A stretch of DNA of 64,000 nucleotides from Paludibacter sp. (GCA_024710005.1 JANJVQ010000031.1:1-64000), one strand, 5' to 3'; shown: positions 35,400 through 43,938, numbered from the stretch's first letter. Program-made: numbers and translations. The notes: generated by a model not told the origin, from the letters alone.

Positions 35400-36017
35400 T
35401 TATTCACTATTAGCTATTAGTTCTATTTCCGCTTTCGTCAGCTTCTTTTCCTGCATCAGCTGCTTGTAAATCATCAGTGCAGCCCAGGCATCCGTTGCCG
35501 CGTAACGTTGTTGTTGCTCTGTCAACTCCGGACTCTCCCAATTTGTCAGACGCTGACTTTTGGATATTTTCTGATTAAATACTATGGCAAATATTTTTTG
35601 GAGTCCCAGTTCGAGAATACCGTAACTTTTCACAATCGACTGCAAATCAACTATGTTCTCAGGCTTAAACCGGAGATGTTTATTTAAACCATTGAAATCA
35701 TCTTTCAAGGCTAAACCAATCTTTTTTACAGACTTATCCGAAAGAAAATCACCCAGTTCTTTTGGAAAAACAATCTTATTCAGTCTGAACAAGAAACAAA
35801 TATCCTCCGTGGATATCTGTAATAATGAGACCTTATGCAGTAATCCTTTTTTAAATGAAGGCTTGGTTTCGGTATCAATTCCAACCATGTTGTGCTGACG
35901 GAGTATCTGAATCGCCTCAGACACCTTATCATCATGATCGATTACCTTTACCTCACCCCCGAAAATCACGATGGGCAATTCATTTACTTCTTCTTTACTT
36001 ATTTTCGGCTTAATCAT
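35400..36017 (-). CDS. RNase D-like 3'-5' exonuclease domain protein
   Basis: 205-aa DEDDy-type exonuclease. ExoI motif GIDTETKPSF (Asp and Glu), ExoII KIGLALKDDFNGL (Asp), and ExoIII QRYAATDAWAALMIY (Tyr-X3-Asp) are all present, so it should be active. It lacks the HRDC domains of full RNase D, so the RNA or DNA substrate is unknown. The last residues (LIANSE and the stop) are encoded by a CTAATAG-type 7-bp tandem repeat, suggesting that the original C-terminus was altered by the repeat. Confidence 0.9.
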   Translation of the reverse strand: MIKPKISKEEVNELPIVIFGGEVKVIDHDDKVSEAIQILRQHNMVGIDTETKPSFKKGLLHKVSLLQISTEDICFLFRLNKIVFPKELGDFLSDKSVKKIGLALKDDFNGLNKHLRFKPENIVDLQSIVKSYGILELGLQKIFAIVFNQKISKSQRLTNWESPELTEQQQRYAATDAWAALMIYKQLMQEKKLTKAEIELIANSE

Positions 36018-36029
36018 TTAAATGCATTA

Positions 36030-36650
36030 TTAGTCATCATCACGCAAAAAATCAACAAAACTGTTGCGATCAATCTTACCTGATGCCACAGCAGGATCCT
36101 CTTCATTTTCATCAGTTTGCCCGCTATATTTGATGCTATGTAAAGCCTTCAGGGCATTCAGCGCTTTTTGCCCCCAATGTTCACCAAAAGCTTCAAGGCA
36201 GGTAACCAAAGCATCGTTCATTACATCAGTATCCGCTAATTGATAATTCGCTGCAAAGTCTTTCAATTCCTGGTAAACATCCGCCAGATTTTCCGAAACA
36301 AAAGCGGCAACAGGCGTGTCGCTCATGGCCATATCCGGATGAAAAGTCTCCAGATATGAGTCCTGCTCTCCGAGCAATACCTCAACCTGTTCTTTGATGT
36401 CATTATAATCTTCTTCGGTAACAAATCTTTCGGTTTCATCCTCGTAAACCCGGGAAGGTATTTCAAGCATGGATGTCTTCAAATACAACAATGCCAGTAT
36501 CTTGACACTCTTATCGACAAATTCGCCTCTGGAAAAATCAACTGCATGTTCTAAAAACAGACAAGTTTCGGCAGCTACTGTCACAAATTCAACTACCGGA
36601 GGTGTATAAACAATATGGTCGGGAAGATTTTCTATTTCCATGGTTTTCAT
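36030..36650 (-). CDS. DUF5063 family protein
   Basis: 206-aa acidic helical protein of unknown function. Key segments are VEFVTVAAETCLFLEHA, KILALLYLKTSMLEIP and LADTDVMNDALVTCLEAF. The start at 36650 is preferred over 36710 because a -7 box lies at 36661-36668 on this strand, so the transcript would begin only a few bases upstream; 36641 (MEIENL) is also possible. It lies 12 bp upstream of the exonuclease gene and is probably co-transcribed with it. It is a soluble cytosolic protein by composition. Confidence 0.85.
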   Translation of the reverse strand: MKTMEIENLPDHIVYTPPVVEFVTVAAETCLFLEHAVDFSRGEFVDKSVKILALLYLKTSMLEIPSRVYEDETERFVTEEDYNDIKEQVEVLLGEQDSYLETFHPDMAMSDTPVAAFVSENLADVYQELKDFAANYQLADTDVMNDALVTCLEAFGEHWGQKALNALKALHSIKYSGQTDENEEDPAVASGKIDRNSFVDFLRDDD

Positions 36651-36660
36651 ATTAAACATG

Positions 36661-36668
36661 CAAAAGTA
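36661..36668 (-). promoter_or_regulatory. -7 promoter box of the DUF5063 gene
   Basis: The minus strand reads TACTTTTG, matching TAnnTTTG. It rules out the longer upstream translation start and implies a very short leader. Confidence 0.55.
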
Positions 36669-36771
36669 AAAAAAATATCGGGGTGCTGAAAATAAACATA
36701 TAAGCTGCAAACATTTTTACCTTTTACTTTGTTTAATAATTAGAAAGTTTCACCTCTAAATCCGAAGTATT

Positions 36772-37002
36772 ATGGAAGAAAAAATTGTAAAACTAAAGAA
36801 TTACGAACGAATGGAAGAGGCGATGCTTGATCAGTCGGTACTTTCTGAAAATAAAATATCCAGCTCCATTTCCAATTCAACGAGTGCCGACATTTTGCCA
36901 ATGTTGTACGAGATCAATGAAGGCATTGCACTAATGGTGTTTGAGAAAGATTTTGATAAAGCCTGGGAAATTCTGAAAGAGTATCATCAATATGATGAAT
37001 GA
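36772..37002 (+). CDS. Small DUF2007-like protein
   Basis: 76-aa acidic protein. The pattern VKLKNYERMEEAMLDQSVL followed by ILPMLYEINEGIALMVFEKD and KAWEILKEY resembles DUF2007 (putative signal-transducing) proteins: an N-terminal strand-helix and a C-terminal strand with the (L/V)xVxExDxxxAxxIL pattern. It is divergent from the DUF5063 gene and converges on folK. Role unknown. Confidence 0.7.
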   Translation: MEEKIVKLKNYERMEEAMLDQSVLSENKISSSISNSTSADILPMLYEINEGIALMVFEKDFDKAWEILKEYHQYDE

Positions 37003-37019
37003 TCTTTAAAAAGTCTAAA

Positions 37020-37424
37020 TCAGCCCAGGATTTCGTTTAAGGGTTTCATAACAAAGTCCCGTTCCTTCATCAGAGGGTGCGGGACTTTCAATTCCGGGAA
37101 ATCTATTACCAAATCTTCATACAGCAAAATATCAATATCAATTACCCGATCGGCATAAACACCACCTACTGATTTTTGTTTCCTGCCCATCTCTTGTTCT
37201 ATTTCCTGAAGCCGAAGAAGCAGTTCAAGCGGTTGTAAAGCAGTCTCAACACAGATTACCACGTTGACAAAATCATGTTCCGATTCAAAACCCCACGGAG
37301 CAGAAACATAATAATCAGAACGTCGAATAACCCAGCCCACAACTGCTTCAATTTTACGAATTGCGTTGTCTATATTGGCTTTTTTATGTCCCAAATTGCT
37401 TCCTAATCCCAGATAGGTCTTCAT
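37020..37424 (-). CDS. folK: 2-amino-4-hydroxy-6-hydroxymethyldihydropteridine pyrophosphokinase
   Basis: 134-aa folate-pathway enzyme that transfers pyrophosphate from ATP to 6-hydroxymethyl-7,8-dihydropterin. Hallmarks are YLGLGSNLGHKKANI at the N-terminus, VNVVICVET, and the Mg-binding DRVIDIDILLYED with PHPLMKERDFVMKPL. The length is slightly short but complete. It lies 14 bp downstream of the ABC-F gene on the same strand. Confidence 0.96.
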   Translation of the reverse strand: MKTYLGLGSNLGHKKANIDNAIRKIEAVVGWVIRRSDYYVSAPWGFESEHDFVNVVICVETALQPLELLLRLQEIEQEMGRKQKSVGGVYADRVIDIDILLYEDLVIDFPELKVPHPLMKERDFVMKPLNEILG

Positions 37425-37438
37425 GATTCACGCAAGTT

Positions 37439-39340
37439 TCAGATTTCACTTAGCTCCAGCCAACGCATGGTTTTTTCATCAATCAACTCCAACAAAACAG
37501 AGAATCGTTCAGAAGCCTTAACAATTTCATCATTACTTAATGCTCCCGAAGACATTGCTTCTTCAATTTTTGCTTTTTCTTCCTCCAACTCAGGAATCTC
37601 ACGCTCCAGCAACTCAAATTCCTGCTTCTCTTTAAAACTTAATTTACGTTTTGCGGATGCATTATTTTTGTTTACTTTGGCATCATTCTGTTCTACGCTT
37701 TCCGTTTTCCGTTTTCCGTTTTCCACACTCCTTCCATCGCTTTCCGTTTTCCGCTCTCCGCTGACAAGCTCCCATTCACGGAAATCAGTATAATTTCCAG
37801 GGAAATCCTTGATCTCTGCATTTCCTTTGAAAACCAACAAATGGTCTACAACCTTATCCATGAAATAGCGGTCGTGACTCACCACAATTACGCACCCTTT
37901 AAACGACTGCAGATACTCCTCCAGGATATTAAGTGTAACTATGTCAAGATCATTCGTCGGCTCATCCAGCACCAGAAAGTTGGGATTCAGCATCAGGACG
38001 GTACACAGGTGCAACCGTCTCTTCTCTCCCCCGCTGAGTTTATACACATAATTATATTGTGTTTCTGGGGTAAACAGAAAATGTTGCAGAAACTGCGATG
38101 CAGACATCTTCTTCCCATTACCCAAATTCACTTCTTCCGCAATGTCGCGTACCACATCTATGACTTTCATCTGCTCATCAAATGCCAGTCCGTCCTGACT
38201 ATAATACCCGAAAACCACCGTTTCACCAATATCAAAAGAACCACTATCCGGCTTAACTTCACCCAACAACATCTTCAGAAAAGTTGTTTTTCCGGTACCA
38301 TTTTTACCAATAATGCCCATTTTTTCATACCGGGCAAAATTATAGTAAAACTGATCTAAGATTTTGAAATCTCCATAAGATTTTGAAATGTACTTCGCTT
38401 CAAAGATTTTTGATCCTAAATAAGATGCTTTTACATCTAATTGTACTTTGTCCTGATTCAGCTTTTGTTTAGCCCGATCTTCTATGTCATAAAAACGGTC
38501 GATGCGTGATTTGGCTTTGGTTGCTCGTGCCTGAGGCTGACGACGCATCCAGTCTAATTCCTTCCGGTAGAGATTATTAGCCCTTTCGGTTTCAGCGTTA
38601 AAAGCCTCCAATCTGTCCTGTCGCTTCTCCAAATAATAACTGTAATTTCCGCTATATTGAAACAATTGCTGCTGGTCGAGTTCGAGAATATCCGTACACA
38701 CCCTATCGAGAAAGTAGCGGTCGTGTGTTACCATCAGCAATGCCATAGATGAACGTTTCAGAAAATCTTCGAGCCACTCCACCATTTCCAGATCCAGGTG
38801 ATTGGTAGGTTCATCCAATATCAGCAAATCAGGCTCACCAATCAGCACGTTTGCCAACGCTACCCTTTTTAACTGTCCGCCCGACAATTCCCCGATTCTC
38901 TGTTCGAAGTTGGTTATTTTCAACTTGCCCAACACCTGTTTAATTCTTGCCTCATAATCCCAGGCATTGTGCAAATCCATGCGATTCATAATCTCAGGCA
39001 ACAGGTCGTGATTATCCGAAAGCATACAATGTTCATACGCAGCAATCGTTCTCACCACCTCGTTATCCGATTGTAAACAAGCATCAATTACCGAAAGCTC
39101 TTTGGGAAAATCAGGAGTCTGCTCCAGATAACTCACCCGCAAATCCCGGCGGAAAGATATCGTACCTGAATCATAATCTTCAATACCGGCAATGATATTC
39201 AACAAAGTCGTTTTGCCCGTACCGTTTTTAGCAATCAATGCAACACGTTGTTTTTCCGATATTCCGAAAGAAATATCCTGAAACAACAATAAATCTCCGA
39301 ATGACTTGGTAAGATGTTCTATCTGAAGGTAGCTGAGCAT
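37439..39340 (-). CDS. ABC-F family ATPase (Uup-like)
   Basis: 633-aa soluble tandem ATPase acting on ribosomes. Two nucleotide-binding domains are present, with Walker A AKNGTGKTTL and GKNGTGKTTF, signatures LSGGQLKR and LSGGEKRR, and Walker B LLILDEPTNHLDL and FLVLDEPTNDLDI. The interdomain linker (PtIM) is at about 245-300. A C-terminal coiled coil (about 565-633) suggests the Uup branch. Residues about 527-551 are encoded by GGAAAAC-type repeats (SGERKTESDG, ENGKRKTESV) and look like an in-frame insertion in the flexible stretch before the coiled coil. Confidence 0.93.
   Translation of the reverse strand: MLSYLQIEHLTKSFGDLLLFQDISFGISEKQRVALIAKNGTGKTTLLNIIAGIEDYDSGTISFRRDLRVSYLEQTPDFPKELSVIDACLQSDNEVVRTIAAYEHCMLSDNHDLLPEIMNRMDLHNAWDYEARIKQVLGKLKITNFEQRIGELSGGQLKRVALANVLIGEPDLLILDEPTNHLDLEMVEWLEDFLKRSSMALLMVTHDRYFLDRVCTDILELDQQQLFQYSGNYSYYLEKRQDRLEAFNAETERANNLYRKELDWMRRQPQARATKAKSRIDRFYDIEDRAKQKLNQDKVQLDVKASYLGSKIFEAKYISKSYGDFKILDQFYYNFARYEKMGIIGKNGTGKTTFLKMLLGEVKPDSGSFDIGETVVFGYYSQDGLAFDEQMKVIDVVRDIAEEVNLGNGKKMSASQFLQHFLFTPETQYNYVYKLSGGEKRRLHLCTVLMLNPNFLVLDEPTNDLDIVTLNILEEYLQSFKGCVIVVSHDRYFMDKVVDHLLVFKGNAEIKDFPGNYTDFREWELVSGERKTESDGRSVENGKRKTESVEQNDAKVNKNNASAKRKLSFKEKQEFELLEREIPELEEEKAKIEEAMSSGALSNDEIVKASERFSVLLELIDEKTMRWLELSEI
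37699..37763. repeat. GGAAAAC-type heptamer repeat inside the ABC-F gene
   Basis: The plus strand has successive TTTCCG/TTTTCCG units (37699-37724), then a second block at 37741-37763. The frame is kept. The same units occur between genes at 39366-39393 and 45160-45181. Confidence 0.75.
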
Positions 39341-39343
39341 AAG

Positions 39344-39393
39344 TTAATTAGTGATTAGTTGGTTAGCGGAAAACGGAAAACGGAAAACGGAAA
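39344..39393. repeat. Heptamer repeat block upstream of the ABC-F gene
   Basis: TTAGTGA/TTAGTTG-like units (39350-39366) run into CGGAAAA repeated three times and CGGAAAG (39367-39393). It lies just upstream of the ABC-F start codon. The 310-bp gap otherwise holds only the rubrerythrin promoter. Confidence 0.75.
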
Positions 39394-39552
39394 GTGCTTA
39401 TATGTAACCTACATGGCTTATATGGTTTAAAAATTAATTTTTGAATTACAAAGATACGCTTTTTGTAGCAGCCCCGAAATTTGGAATGATTACAAATTAA
39501 CAAAACAGACTAAAAAACGCCGGTCTCACTTTTTCGAAACAAACAAAAAAGC

Positions 39553-39560
39553 TATCTTTG
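39553..39560 (+). promoter_or_regulatory. -7 promoter box of rubrerythrin
   Basis: TATCTTTG matches TAnnTTTG 90 bp upstream of the rubrerythrin start. A weak TTTT near 39530 is at the expected -33 position. Confidence 0.6.
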
Positions 39561-39650
39561 CAAGGATGTGAACCAACATCATCAAACAAATTGATAGATT
39601 GGCAAATTATAAAAAATGAAATAAATATTCATCTTTAAAATCAAGAAAAA

Positions 39651-40226
39651 ATGGCATCATTAAAAGGAACACAAACCGAAAAGAATCTATTGATTGCTTT
39701 TGCAGGTGAGAGTCAGGCCCGCATGCGTTACACCATGTTCGCAAGCAAGGCAAAAAAAGAAGGATTTGAGCAGATTGCAGGCGTTTTCATGGAAACAGCT
39801 GAACAGGAAAAAGAACACGCAAAAAAATTCTTCAGTTATTTAGAAGGAGGTATGGTAGAGATTAACGCTTCCTATCCGGCCGGTATCGTAGGCACAACGG
39901 CTGAAAATTTACTGGCAGCCGCCATGGGTGAGCACGAAGAATGGGCACACGACTACCCCATGTTCGCTGATATTGCTGAACAAGAAGGTTTCAAAGCCAT
40001 CGCAGTTTCATTCCGTAAAATTGCAGAAGTAGAAGCAGAACACGAAAGACGTTACCGTCAGTTACTTGAAAGAGTTGAAGCTGAAAAGGTATTCAACCGC
40101 GACGAAGAAATCGAGTGGCAGTGCCGCAACTGCGGTTATGTACACAAAGGCAAAAATGCGCCAAAAGTTTGTCCTGCTTGTACCCACCCGCAAGCTTATT
40201 TCGAAGAAAAGAAAAACAACTATTAA
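39651..40226 (+). CDS. rbr: Rubrerythrin
   Basis: 191-aa cytosolic peroxidase that reduces H2O2 in anaerobes. The N-terminal ferritin-like four-helix domain carries the diiron ligands ([34 protein letters not shown]). The C-terminal rubredoxin domain has [10 protein letters not shown] and [11 protein letters not shown], the two CX2C pairs for one iron. The order and length are standard. Its own promoter and a strong terminator make it monocistronic. Confidence 0.97.
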   Translation: MASLKGTQTEKNLLIAFAGESQARMRYTMFASKAKKEGFEQIAGVFMETAEQEKEHAKKFFSYLEGGMVEINASYPAGIVGTTAENLLAAAMGEHEEWAHDYPMFADIAEQEGFKAIAVSFRKIAEVEAEHERRYRQLLERVEAEKVFNRDEEIEWQCRNCGYVHKGKNAPKVCPACTHPQAYFEEKKNNY

Positions 40227-40237
40227 ACCCTATTTGG

Positions 40238-40281
40238 AAGGAACAACCGTTAACACACTGCATAAATGGTTGTTCCTTTTT
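40238..40281 (+). terminator. Rho-independent terminator of rubrerythrin
   Basis: 11-bp perfect stem (AAGGAACAACC / GGTTGTTCCTT) at 40238-40248 and 40268-40278, ending in a run of five Ts, 12 bp after the stop codon. Confidence 0.85.
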
Positions 40282-40287
40282 CATTAT

Positions 40288-40345
40288 GGTTTTCCGTTCT
40301 CAGTTTTCAGCTTTACGCTATTCACTATCTCGCTATTCGCTAAAA
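40288..40345. repeat. Degenerate heptamer repeat block before mnmD
   Basis: TTTTCCGTTCTCAGTTTTCAG followed by CGCTATTCACTATCTCGCTATTCGCTA, a series of 7-bp-spaced variants, fills the gap between the rubrerythrin terminator and the mnmD start. Confidence 0.5.
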
Positions 40346-40346
40346 A

Positions 40347-41006
40347 ATGACCCCCGACATAATCCTCACCGAAGACGGCTCTCACTCGTTGCGACAGAGC
40401 GAACTGAATGAAACCTACCACTCAATTCATGGCGCTATCCAGGAATCGGGACATATTTTTATTGATGCCGGTTTGAAAACGTGCGCAAAAGACACATTGC
40501 AAGTGCTTGAAATTGGCTTCGGCACAGGATTAAATGCATTTCTAACCCTGCTTGAAAGTGAATCTTCACAACAAAAGATACAGTATACAACAATTGAACT
40601 TTATCCATTATCAACTGAATCGGCTTGTTTATTGAATTACCCTGATTTATTAGCACCCGAAAAAAAAGATGTATTTTACCAATTGCACACCGCACCCTGG
40701 CAGAATCGCATTCAAGTCACTCCATATTTTGAACTGTATAAAATTCTGGAAGATTTCTCATGCATGACATTAACCGGGCAATACGATTTAATCTATTTCG
40801 ATGCATTTTCCCCAGAGAAACAACCTGAGATGTGGACAGAAGATCGCTTCAGGATGCTGTATAAACACTGTAACCCGGGGGCTATTCTGACCACTTATTG
40901 TGCCAAAGGAATTGTCAGACGGGCCTTGCAATCGGCAGGATTCTCAGTAGGGCGTATTCCGGGGCCTCCGGGAAAACGGGAGATTCTGCGGGCATTGAAA
41001 GAATAA
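40347..41006 (+). CDS. mnmD: tRNA 5-aminomethyl-2-thiouridine methyltransferase, MnmD type
   Basis: 219-aa SAM-dependent methyltransferase equivalent to the N-terminal half of MnmC; the FAD oxidase half is absent, so this is the stand-alone MnmD form. Motifs are VLEIGFGTGLNAFLTL (SAM), YFDAFSPEKQPEMWT (catalytic Asp region) and GILTTYCAKGIVRRALQSAGF-like C-terminal segment (TTYCAKGIVRRALQSAG). It would complete mnm5s2U in the tRNA wobble base, acting after MnmEG. It is followed by rpsO, which has its own promoter. Confidence 0.93.
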   Translation: MTPDIILTEDGSHSLRQSELNETYHSIHGAIQESGHIFIDAGLKTCAKDTLQVLEIGFGTGLNAFLTLLESESSQQKIQYTTIELYPLSTESACLLNYPDLLAPEKKDVFYQLHTAPWQNRIQVTPYFELYKILEDFSCMTLTGQYDLIYFDAFSPEKQPEMWTEDRFRMLYKHCNPGAILTTYCAKGIVRRALQSAGFSVGRIPGPPGKREILRALKE

Positions 41007-41017
41007 TTAACTGATTA

Positions 41018-41048
41018 TTTGTAGTTAATCAAATTATTATTATCTTTG
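41018..41048 (+). promoter_or_regulatory. Promoter of rpsO
   Basis: TTTG at 41018-41021 and TATCTTTG at 41041-41048 are separated by 19 bp, an excellent match to the Bacteroidetes -33/-7 promoter. The leader to the rpsO start is about 65 nt, long enough for the S15 autoregulatory structure known in other bacteria. Confidence 0.75.
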
Positions 41049-41119
41049 CGCACTCAAAAAAATGAAGGCAAGTCCAATGTGGCTTAAATTCTATTTATTA
41101 ATTAAATTTACACATTATC

Positions 41120-41389
41120 ATGTATTTAACAGCTGAAAAAAAACAGGAACTGTTTGCAAAACATGGCAAATCAGCTACTGACACAGGCTCACCTGAAGCC
41201 CAGATTGCATTGTTTACTTTCCGTATCAACCATTTGACAGAGCACCTGAAACAGAACAAAAAAGACTTCAGTACAGAACGCGCTTTGGTTATGTTGGTAG
41301 GAAAACGTCGTCGCTTACTCGATTATTTAATCAAAAACGACATCGAACGTTACCGTGCAATTATCAAAGAACTGGGAATCAGAAAATAA
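41120..41389 (+). CDS. rpsO: 30S ribosomal protein S15
   Basis: 89-aa small-subunit protein binding the 16S rRNA three-way junction. Conserved segments are TDTGSPEAQIALFTFRINHLTEHLK and LVMLVGKRRRLLDYLIKND, split here as GSPEAQIALFTFRINHLTEH and GKRRRLLDYL. The length is exactly typical. It has its own promoter and terminator. Confidence 0.98.
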   Translation: MYLTAEKKQELFAKHGKSATDTGSPEAQIALFTFRINHLTEHLKQNKKDFSTERALVMLVGKRRRLLDYLIKNDIERYRAIIKELGIRK

Positions 41390-41408
41390 TTTCATTCCGA
41401 ATCTCATT

Positions 41409-41443
41409 AAAAAGGCGTTTCAATTTCTTGAGATGCCTTTTTT
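41409..41443 (+). terminator. Terminator of rpsO
   Basis: A 15-nt imperfect stem (AAAAAGGCGTTTCAA / TTGAGATGCCTTTTT, with G-U tolerance) with a 4-nt loop and T-run lies about 20 bp after the rpsO stop. Confidence 0.8.
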
Positions 41444-41532
41444 GTTCAAAAAATAACAGCGAACTCTAAAATGTCAGTGCCACAAATGCTTAAAAGATGA
41501 TGGTTGTAGAAAATTGGAGCGTCCATCATTCA

Positions 41533-41570
41533 ATAGAAATTTCTATCTTTGCATTAATTTCAATTGAAAT
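41533..41570 (+). promoter_or_regulatory. Operator-like double palindrome with -7 box, upstream of the DUF3791/DUF3990 operon
   Basis: Two perfect 14-bp palindromes, ATAGAAATTTCTAT (41533-41546) and ATTTCAATTGAAAT (41557-41570), are centred 24 bp apart. A -7 box TATCTTTG (41544-41551) overlaps the first and ends before the second. They lie 27 bp before the first start codon. This layout is typical of autoregulated small operons. AT-rich DNA makes chance palindromes easier, and no good -33 was found. Confidence 0.6.
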
Positions 41571-41596
41571 CTGATCAAATATTATCACAACGCCAT

Positions 41597-41836
41597 ATGA
41601 AAATCAATGAGTTTGACTCCATATTACCTTTTAAAATTCAGGATTTGGTTTCATTGATTATTGAAATCAAAAATATAAATTTTGAAGAGGCAGTTCAATT
41701 TTTATATGAATCAAAATTATACGAGGCTCTATCAGACGAACAAACTAAATTATGGCATTTGAGTTCGGAGAAATTGCTGGATATGCTTTTAATTGAGGAA
41801 ACAACAGGTACACTTATTTTTCCCGATTTTGTATGA
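41597..41836 (+). CDS. Small protein, first gene of a DUF3791/DUF3990 operon
   Basis: 79 aa with ATG at 41597; a TTG at 41564 in frame would start inside the operator palindrome and is less likely. It is mostly helical and acidic, with the pattern FLYESKLYEALSDEQTKLWHL and a C-terminal ETTGTLIFPDF. I recall similar small proteins beside DUF3791/DUF3990 genes. There is no signal peptide or helix-turn-helix that I can recognise. Its stop overlaps the next start by 4 bp (ATGA), so it is translationally coupled. In a toxin-antitoxin reading it would be an antitoxin or accessory component. Confidence 0.75.
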   Translation: MKINEFDSILPFKIQDLVSLIIEIKNINFEEAVQFLYESKLYEALSDEQTKLWHLSSEKLLDMLLIEETTGTLIFPDFV

Positions 41837-42042
41837 TACGATTAAATAATATAAATAGACTTCAGTTGTTTTGTCTTGAAAATTACAAAACAACAAAAGG
41901 TATTTCCGGTAAAGATGCTTTAGAGGAATTTAAGAAACATGGCGTTTTTGTTTTCATTTCAAATAATTATGAGGTTCTACACACACAGGGAAAAAATTAC
42001 ATCTTAGATGAAATAAACCATTATATGAACAACAGAAGATGA
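41833..42042 (+). CDS. DUF3791 family small protein
   Basis: 69 aa. The family hallmark is the C-terminal NNYEVLHTQGKNYILDEI preceded by a helical region with KDALEEFKKHGVFVF. It overlaps both neighbours by 4 bp, so the three genes are translated as a unit. DUF3791 proteins are found next to DUF3990 genes; their function is not established as far as I know. The small size, coupling and position before an ADP-ribosyltransferase-fold gene fit an antitoxin. Confidence 0.85.
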   Translation: MIRLNNINRLQLFCLENYKTTKGISGKDALEEFKKHGVFVFISNNYEVLHTQGKNYILDEINHYMNNRR

Positions 42043-42524
42043 AATTGTACCACGGAGGAACAGAACCGGTCCAAAAACCGATGATTATTGAAACACAACG
42101 TTTGCTTGACTTCGGGAAAGGCTTTTATGTCACCAGTAATCAAGAACAAGCTAACAGGTGGGCAATGATAAAGCAAAATAGAAACGGAAGTAATGCAAAG
42201 GCAATTGTATCTGTCTACGAATTTAATGAGATATTATTCAACCAAGATAAATACAAAGTCAAATCATTTGAAACAGCAAATGAAGAATGGTTAGATTTCA
42301 TCGCTTCCAACAGACGAGATTTTGTTAATCACCCTTATGATATTGTAAAAGGAGCTGTTGCTAACGATACATTATACGCCACACTTCTTTTATACGAAAC
42401 AGGAGTTTTATCTAAACAAGAAACTATAGCCCGTCTGAAAGTTCACAAATTATTTGATCAGATTTCTTTTCATAATAACTCTGTCTTGAATGAACTGAAA
42501 TTTATCGAGAGTTACCAATTATAA
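42039..42524 (+). CDS. DUF3990 protein, ADP-ribosyltransferase-like fold
   Basis: 161 aa. The N-terminus KLYHGGTEPV supplies the first ART-type residue (His5), and LDFGKGFYVTSNQEQANRWA supplies the second (Tyr30). FDQISFHN with Gln141 is a candidate for the third. This H-Y-[QE] pattern is typical of diphtheria-toxin-like ADP-ribosyltransferases; DUF3990 also has the conserved DIVKGAVANDTLY (101-113), present here. It is the likely effector of the three-gene operon and would modify a nucleic acid, protein or metabolite; the target is unknown. It is more AT-rich than rpsO and hisS on either side. Confidence 0.85.
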   Translation: MKLYHGGTEPVQKPMIIETQRLLDFGKGFYVTSNQEQANRWAMIKQNRNGSNAKAIVSVYEFNEILFNQDKYKVKSFETANEEWLDFIASNRRDFVNHPYDIVKGAVANDTLYATLLLYETGVLSKQETIARLKVHKLFDQISFHNNSVLNELKFIESYQL

Positions 42525-42551
42525 TGAATTTTTAAAGTTATTCCTGTCATT

Positions 42552-43919
42552 ATGTCCCAGAAACCATCCATACCAAAAGGAACCCGCGATTTCACACCAC
42601 AGGAAATGGCGAATCGCAACTATATCTTCAACACCATTAAGTCGGTTTTCCAGCTCTATGGCTTTCAGCAAATTGAAACGCCTGCCATGGAGAATCTATC
42701 TACCTTGATGGGGAAATACGGGGATGAGGGAGATAAATTGTTATTTAAGATTTTGAATTCAGGAGACTTTCTTAACAATGTCAACGATACAGAATTACTT
42801 GAAAGAAATAGCATCAAATTAACAAACAAGATCGCTGAGAAGGGCTTGCGTTACGATTTAACAGTCCCCTTTGCCCGTTTCGTGGTGCAAAATCGCGACA
42901 AGATTTCATTCCCCTTCAAAAGATACCAGATACAGCCGGTATGGCGTGCCGACCGGCCACAAAAAGGCAGGTACCGTGAGTTTTACCAATGCGATGTGGA
43001 TGTGGTGGGAAGCGACTCCCTGCTGAATGAGCTGGAACTGATCCAGATTGTGGATGAGGTGTATCGTCGACTAAAAATTAACGTGGTAATTAAAATCAAC
43101 AACCGCAAAATTCTGTCGGGCATCGCTGAAATCATTGGAGAAGCTGAAAAAATCACCGACATAACTGTTGCCATTGATAAGCTGGATAAAATCGGACTTG
43201 AAAAAGTCAACGAGGAAATTGCTTCAAAAGGTATATCACAGGATGCAATTGATAAATTACAGCCCATCCTCAAACTCAGCGGAACAAATTCAGAGAAGCT
43301 GAATCAGCTGAAAGCTGTGTTGGCTACTTCAGAAACAGGTCTGAAAGGCATTGATGAAATGGAAACCATATTCGGACTTTGCGAAACCATGCAAATCAAA
43401 ACCAGAGTAGAACTGGATCTGACACTTGCACGGGGACTAAACTATTACACAGGAGCCATTTTTGAAGTAAAGGCGCTGGATGTGGAAATTGGCAGCATCA
43501 CCGGAGGAGGACGTTACGACAACCTGACAGGGGTGTTTGGTATGCCGGGTGTATCCGGCGTGGGTATTTCATTCGGCGCTGATCGTATTTATGATGTACT
43601 AACCCAACTCAATCTTTATCCTGAAACATCCGAAGAACAAACCCGGATATTATTTGTAAGTTTCGGCGAAAAAGAGCTGATGTATTGTCTACCCTGGCTG
43701 AAAACCCTCCGGGAAAACGGGATTAACTGCGAAATTTATCCTGAACCGGCCAAAATGAAGAAACAAATGAGCTATGCAGATAATAAAAACATACCTTTTG
43801 TTGCCATTGTCGGGGAGAATGAAATGTATGAAAATAAGGTCATGCTGAAAAATATGAAAACCGGCGAACAAATACTTTGCTCGCCGGAAGAATTACTCAA
43901 CAGATTCGCCACCAATTAG
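42552..43919 (+). CDS. hisS: Histidyl-tRNA synthetase
   Basis: 455-aa class II synthetase. [15 protein letters not shown] at the N-terminus, motif 2 [20 protein letters not shown] with [10 protein letters not shown], the His-specific [14 protein letters not shown] and motif 3 [15 protein letters not shown] are all intact. The C-terminal anticodon-binding domain (about 370-455; [19 protein letters not shown]) is present. It starts 27 bp after the DUF3990 gene with no promoter that I can see in between, so it may be read partly from upstream. Confidence 0.97.
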   Translation: MSQKPSIPKGTRDFTPQEMANRNYIFNTIKSVFQLYGFQQIETPAMENLSTLMGKYGDEGDKLLFKILNSGDFLNNVNDTELLERNSIKLTNKIAEKGLRYDLTVPFARFVVQNRDKISFPFKRYQIQPVWRADRPQKGRYREFYQCDVDVVGSDSLLNELELIQIVDEVYRRLKINVVIKINNRKILSGIAEIIGEAEKITDITVAIDKLDKIGLEKVNEEIASKGISQDAIDKLQPILKLSGTNSEKLNQLKAVLATSETGLKGIDEMETIFGLCETMQIKTRVELDLTLARGLNYYTGAIFEVKALDVEIGSITGGGRYDNLTGVFGMPGVSGVGISFGADRIYDVLTQLNLYPETSEEQTRILFVSFGEKELMYCLPWLKTLRENGINCEIYPEPAKMKKQMSYADNKNIPFVAIVGENEMYENKVMLKNMKTGEQILCSPEELLNRFATN

Positions 43920-43938
43920 TGATCCTTTGCATGTGTGT

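Noticed and set aside
41564-41596. TTG start for the first gene of the DUF3791/DUF3990 operon
   Set aside because: It lies in the second palindrome close to the predicted transcription start; the ATG at 41597 is better placed.
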